Part shown: positions 6,488 through 8,651 of the stretch, piece after piece
How the letters are laid out: every line of letters starts with the position of its first letter
How positions within the stretch are numbered: the stretch's first letter is position 1
Assembly: GCA_040797825.1 (NCBI GenBank)
Contig: JBFNEZ010000162.1
Coordinates: 1-8,651 of the forward strand
From: Geosporobacter sp040797825
Lineage (GTDB): Bacteria > Bacillota > Clostridia > Peptostreptococcales > Thermotaleaceae
Direction: 5' to 3'
Length of the DNA: 8,651 nt
Made by a program: the position numbers and the translations under genes
The notes under the pieces: model-generated
Databases searched by the model: none
The model's input: the letters and a program-made list of their open reading frames with translations, nothing else
Told to the model about the DNA's origin: nothing

Positions 6488-6517
6488 AGGCTAGCTGCAA
6501 GCTTTGCAACCCCTACA
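6470..6517. repeat. Branched inverted-repeat fold inside the MITE-like element
   Basis: An outer stem pairs tgtag (6470-6474) with ctaca (6513-6517) and gggt (6477-6480) with accc (6509-6512), leaving a 2-nt bulge. Inside are a tgcaa/ttgca hairpin (6496-6508) and a tiny gcc/ggc stem (6483-6491), which suggests a three-way junction in RNA or single-stranded DNA. Confidence 0.4.
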
Positions 6518-6562
6518 CGAAGATCCTGTTAGGCAAAACCCTATCTGATTTTTACTTACCGT

Positions 6563-6587
6563 AGGGAACGCATCTTATGCGTTCCCT
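6563..6587. repeat. Perfect 11-bp hairpin AGGGAACGCAT-CTT-ATGCGTTCCCT
   Basis: Perfect arms with a 3-nt loop lie within the MITE-like element, 46 bp beyond the stop codon of the second GntR gene. Neither strand has a T-run after it, so it is not a standard terminator, though it may serve as the 3' end of that mRNA. Confidence 0.6.
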
Positions 6588-6632
6588 CATTAGGCATCTA
6601 GGTCACCGATACATCGCCTTTGTTTTTATCAG

Positions 6633-7328
6633 CTATTCAATCTCTGATTGAATATTCTTATGGGAGATTTGATCCATTCCACTGAAAATGTGTTCTCGCA
6701 TATAGTGCCGAGCATCTTCTGAATTCTTATCAATGATAGCTTTTAGTACTTTTTCATGATGGCGAATTACCTTTTCTCCGCTTAGAGGGATATCTTTGGT
6801 TTCCTGATACCCCTCTTTAATAGAGTCATTAATGATGGGTACAATCCTTTGAATAATAGGGTTTTGCGTACTTTTTGAAATGATATTATGGAAAGTGATA
6901 TCTAGTTCTGTATGATCTTTCCCTTCTAAAATATCCAACTTCATCTTCTCAAATGCCTCCTGAAGATCCCGGATATTTTTTTCCGAAGCACGGCTGGCTG
7001 CTAATGCAGCCATCTCAGGTTCGATAATCAATCGTGTTTCAAATAAATATAGCAATAGGTCTTTCTTATTCATAAATGTAACACCCAATGGATCAGCAGC
7101 TATTCCTGGCTTTTTGCAGACAAAAGTTCCTTTCCCCCTGCGAATTTCTAAAATATTCATAGATACCAATATTTTAATAGCTTCCCGAATAGTGGATCGG
7201 CTAACATTTAGTTCTTCTGCTAAGTCAATTTCATTGGGGAGTTTTTCTCCAGGTTTTAATTCTTGAATAACAATCATCTTTTTTATGTTATTGGCGATCT
7301 TTTCCGACAACAGTACTTTTTCGAACAT
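6633..7328 (-). CDS. GntR-family transcriptional regulator with FCD ligand domain
   Basis: A 231-residue FadR/FCD-type GntR regulator. The winged helix spans about 5-72: PGEKLPNEIDLAEELNVSRS (26-45) and TIREAIKILVSMNILEIRRG (46-65) give a classical recognition helix and wing, ending KGTFV (66-70). The FCD part has E97-x-R99, D143-x3-H147, H191 and H213, the usual metal/ligand pattern. The start ATG at 7328 gives the common MFEKV N-terminus. The possible ribosome site AAGGGG lies 12 nt upstream, a long spacing. The 3' end of the gene contains a 9-bp-arm inverted repeat (6634-6654) that overlaps the stop. It differs clearly from the neighbouring GntR. It stands alone between a terminator and the MITE-like element. 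Its targets are unknown; TRAP operon 1 is a candidate, by inference. Confidence 0.93.
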   Translation of the reverse strand: MFEKVLLSEKIANNIKKMIVIQELKPGEKLPNEIDLAEELNVSRSTIREAIKILVSMNILEIRRGKGTFVCKKPGIAADPLGVTFMNKKDLLLYLFETRLIIEPEMAALAASRASEKNIRDLQEAFEKMKLDILEGKDHTELDITFHNIISKSTQNPIIQRIVPIINDSIKEGYQETKDIPLSGEKVIRHHEKVLKAIIDKNSEDARHYMREHIFSGMDQISHKNIQSEIE

Positions 7329-7365
7329 ATAGGTCTGTACACCCCTTATTCCACTTTTTTCTATA

Positions 7366-7376
7366 GGTAGTATACC
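7366..7376 (-). promoter_or_regulatory. Extended -10 promoter with overlapping inverted repeat, second GntR gene
   Basis: On the minus strand TGGTATACT gives an extended -10 element (TATACT, 7374-7369, with an upstream TG); no good -35 box is present. The repeat GGTA-N3-TACC (7366-7376) is centred on the -10 box, where a bound regulator would block polymerase. Autoregulation by the encoded GntR protein is a reasonable inference. The predicted start is near 7362. Confidence 0.4.
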
Positions 7377-7433
7377 ATAAATTCATCTCCTTGCATGCAT
7401 TTCTTTTTATCTTCCAATTGGATTTGACTTTTC

Positions 7434-7479
7434 AAAAATTAAAGACTGCAGAAATAGATTCCCTATCTCTGCAGTCTTT
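7434..7479 (-). terminator. Intrinsic terminator after the flavin reductase gene
   Basis: A 12-bp perfect stem (aaagactgcaga at 7441-7452, tctgcagtcttt at 7468-7479) extends inward by atag/ctat (7454-7457 and 7463-7466). On the transcribed strand it is followed by AATTTTTG. It begins 17 nt after the stop codon at 7497 and separates this gene from the GntR gene downstream. Confidence 0.8.
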
Positions 7480-7496
7480 GGTCCTTATTTAGTGCT

Positions 7497-8027
7497 TTAC
7501 TTTTCCATATCTCCATATAGGGCCATGATTTCACCATAGTATAGAATGTGATTGCTTTTCTCTGCTACCCCTTCGGGATAGTAGGTTTTTACAATCTCTT
7601 CATTCATTTGGCTAAGATCTAAGGCCTGCTTACATAGGATTTTACATTCCATATGCAAAAAAGCTTCTTCCACAATAGGCGTTTGAACTCTTTTCGATTT
7701 TGTTGGTGTTAAATTGGTCTCTTTAAATTTGTCATAGTCTCTTCCTGATTTTGATCCGCAAAAACCCATGGCTCCCTGATGGTTCTCTTTAAAGAAATTC
7801 ACTGTAAAACTATCACTTTCTTCTAGTAATTTAAAGGTATGTCTAGAATCCCTTACCATTGCTACAAAGATAGGTTTGTTCCATGCGAACATCATACTCC
7901 CCCAAGCAATTGTCATTGGATTGGGCTTTCCATCCATTCCCTGTGCTACTAAAAGTACTCTTCCCTTTTTAAGAATATCTAGTATCTCTTCTGCATGCTG
8001 TGGAAATTCTATATTTTCCTTTTCCAT
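7497..8027 (-). CDS. Flavin reductase-like, FMN-binding split-barrel protein (flavoredoxin type)
   Basis: A 176-residue protein of the flavin reductase-like domain family, which forms a split barrel that binds FMN and typically passes electrons between NAD(P)H or reduced carriers and flavin. Family blocks are clear: NPMTIAWGSMMFAWNKPIFV (36-55), VRDSRHTFKLLEESDSFTVN (58-77), CGSKSGRDYDKF (90-101), HMECKILCKQALDL (125-138) and HILYYGEI (160-167). There is no signal peptide, so it is cytoplasmic. The start ATG at 8027 has AAAGGAG (8044-8038) 10 nt upstream. It appears to be a single-gene unit, with a strong terminator behind it and a 136-bp spacer in front without a clear promoter. Its partner and substrate are not evident; a link to the TRAP genes is not shown. 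Confidence 0.9.
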   Translation of the reverse strand: MEKENIEFPQHAEEILDILKKGRVLLVAQGMDGKPNPMTIAWGSMMFAWNKPIFVAMVRDSRHTFKLLEESDSFTVNFFKENHQGAMGFCGSKSGRDYDKFKETNLTPTKSKRVQTPIVEEAFLHMECKILCKQALDLSQMNEEIVKTYYPEGVAEKSNHILYYGEIMALYGDMEK

Positions 8028-8163
8028 AAATATACAACTCCTTTCAATGCTTAATCATGATATAGAACTGCTTCGGCTCTTCTCTTATGAAGCCTTCACA
8101 ATGTCCTCCATAGGATTACATTATTGGCGATCTATATCTACCCCATAATGGCTGCAATAACCA

Positions 8164-8487
8164 TTAATTTAGTTTTCCCAATAAAAACTTCTTCCCATAA
8201 GTCGTCCAAAAAACAGGGAATGCTTCTTTTAATACGAAGATTCCCATCCCTAAAAATAGTAGGCCTGCTACCGTATGTAAGATAGGTATGGGCACATATC
8301 GGGTTATATAGTTCCCAAAATAGGCAGCAATTAGTGTAACCAAGGTTAGAGCCAGGGATGCTCCGATAAAGATAGGAAGGGGCTGTTTGTGTTGAGTAGT
8401 GAGGGTAAAGACAGCCAACTGTGTTTTGTCACCAAGCTCAGCTAGAAAAAGCATGGTGAAAGCTACAAAGGAAAGCTTCCAATTCAT
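8164..8487 (-). CDS. TMEM165/GDT1 (UPF0016) family membrane protein, single-repeat form
   Basis: A 107-residue membrane protein with the family's signature acidic motif E-L-G-D-K-T at residues 17-22, inside the first of about three hydrophobic segments (about 6-27, 37-57 and 68-88). The family exports divalent cations, chiefly Mn2+ and also Ca2+, from the cytosol. Most members have about 190 or more residues with two such motifs in inverted halves. This one carries only one half, so it would have to work as a dimer or with a separate partner. No second half is seen in this window; it could lie upstream beyond 8651. The ribosome site AGGAGGTG (8500-8493) before ATG 8487 is excellent. No yybP-ykoY manganese riboswitch was recognised upstream. 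Confidence 0.88.
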   Translation of the reverse strand: MNWKLSFVAFTMLFLAELGDKTQLAVFTLTTQHKQPLPIFIGASLALTLVTLIAAYFGNYITRYVPIPILHTVAGLLFLGMGIFVLKEAFPVFWTTYGKKFLLGKLN

Positions 8488-8551
8488 TTCTCCACCTCCT
8501 GTTATATTAAATTTTCATCTGCAAAAACTTTGTTCAGAGCCTTTCTAGAAT

Positions 8552-8574
8552 ATAAAAATAGCGTCTGCGACGCT
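8552..8574 (-). terminator. Possible intrinsic terminator of an upstream gene beyond the window
   Basis: On the minus strand the GC-rich stem AGCGTC-GCA-GACGCT (8574-8560) is followed by ATTTTTATA. It would end a transcript coming from beyond 8651, or form a leader attenuator for the GDT1-family gene 65 bp downstream. The stem is short (6 bp). Confidence 0.45.
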
Positions 8575-8637
8575 TTCGCTAGGGAACCCTAGGTTCCCTT
8601 CGACGACAGCAAAGCTGTCTGAGCACCTTCCTGAAGG
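8560..8637. repeat. Cluster of four consecutive small hairpins
   Basis: Within 78 bp lie four perfect inverted repeats: agcgtc/gacgct (8560-8574), agggaacc/ggttccct (8581-8599, with outer tcg/cga), gacagc/gctgtc (8605-8619) and ccttc/gaagg (8626-8637). Loops are 2-3 nt. The stretch is much more GC-rich than its surroundings and continues to the window end, suggesting a structured intergenic repeat of which only part is seen. No coding potential was seen. Confidence 0.5.
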
Positions 8638-8651
8638 CGGCAGGGGATTTC

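Larger units (their letters stand above)
6431..6620. repeat. MITE-like structured element with 9-bp terminal inverted repeats
   Basis: AGGCGATGT (6431-6439) and its exact reverse complement ACATCGCCT (6612-6620) bracket about 190 bp with no reading frame of note. Inside are a perfect 11-bp hairpin (6563-6587) and a branched fold (6470-6517), and the interior looks more GC-rich than the surrounding spacers. TGCCTAA occurs twice inside it (minus strand). No clear target-site duplication is visible: the flanks are ATTT on the left and TTGT on the right. Short ends, internal symmetry and a non-coding nature fit a miniature inverted-repeat or other dispersed intergenic repeat. Copy number cannot be judged from one window. 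Confidence 0.45.

Noticed and set aside
6470..6490. Sigma-54 promoter suggested by TGGCAC
   Set aside because: The spacing between the GG and the next GC is 8 bases instead of 10, the TTGC box is missing and no sigma-54 activator gene is present.
8560..8637. CRISPR array suggested by serial short stems
   Set aside because: The four stems differ in sequence and are not direct repeats with uniform spacers.
8488..8651. yybP-ykoY manganese riboswitch before the GDT1-family gene
   Set aside because: This class often precedes such genes, but I could not find its conserved core sequence on the minus strand; the visible stems do not match it.

Overview
This AT-rich window, with almost every gene on the minus strand, looks like a low-GC Gram-positive of the Clostridia. 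Support for that comes from lipoprotein-type solute receptors with lipobox cysteines, strong GGAGG-type ribosome binding sites and sigma-A promoters. An Alkaliphilus-like genome is a guess from general style only. I found no convincing plus-strand gene.

Layout, in window order. Positions 1-2089 hold a TRAP transporter operon, read leftward as dctP (2089-1046), dctQ (970-494) and dctM (from 494, cut by the window edge). Positions 2090-2454 hold its control region: a perfect TTGACA-17-TATAAT promoter, a GntR/FCD-type operator just after the predicted transcription start, and a leader of about 240 nt with several inverted repeats. Positions 2455-5400 hold a second complete TRAP operon, dctP (5400-4369), dctQ (4217-3732) and dctM (3735-2455). 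In both operons a long perfect inverted repeat without a U-tract sits between dctP and dctQ, and dctQ and dctM overlap by 1 or 4 bases. Upstream come two GntR-family regulators with FCD ligand domains (6394-5711 and 7328-6633). They are separated by a roughly 190-bp structured element with 9-bp terminal inverted repeats, which resembles a MITE. Then follow a flavin reductase-like (flavoredoxin) protein (8027-7497) and a half-size TMEM165/GDT1 (UPF0016) membrane protein (8487-8164). The right edge carries a cluster of four tiny hairpins running toward the window end.

Functionally, the core is a regulated uptake island. Two secondary, cation-driven, receptor-dependent transporters for organic acids are accompanied by two FCD regulators, whose family usually senses carboxylates or sugar acids. 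The first regulator directly precedes the second TRAP operon and is the natural candidate to control it. The operator at the other TRAP promoter could be read by either. No catabolic gene is visible, so the substrates cannot be named. The two TRAP systems differ clearly in sequence and are not a recent duplication. Nothing here amounts to a proven new system. The items most worth checking are the paired dctP-dctQ palindromes, the promoter/operator/leader, the MITE-like element that may supply a promoter, and the half-size GDT1 protein.
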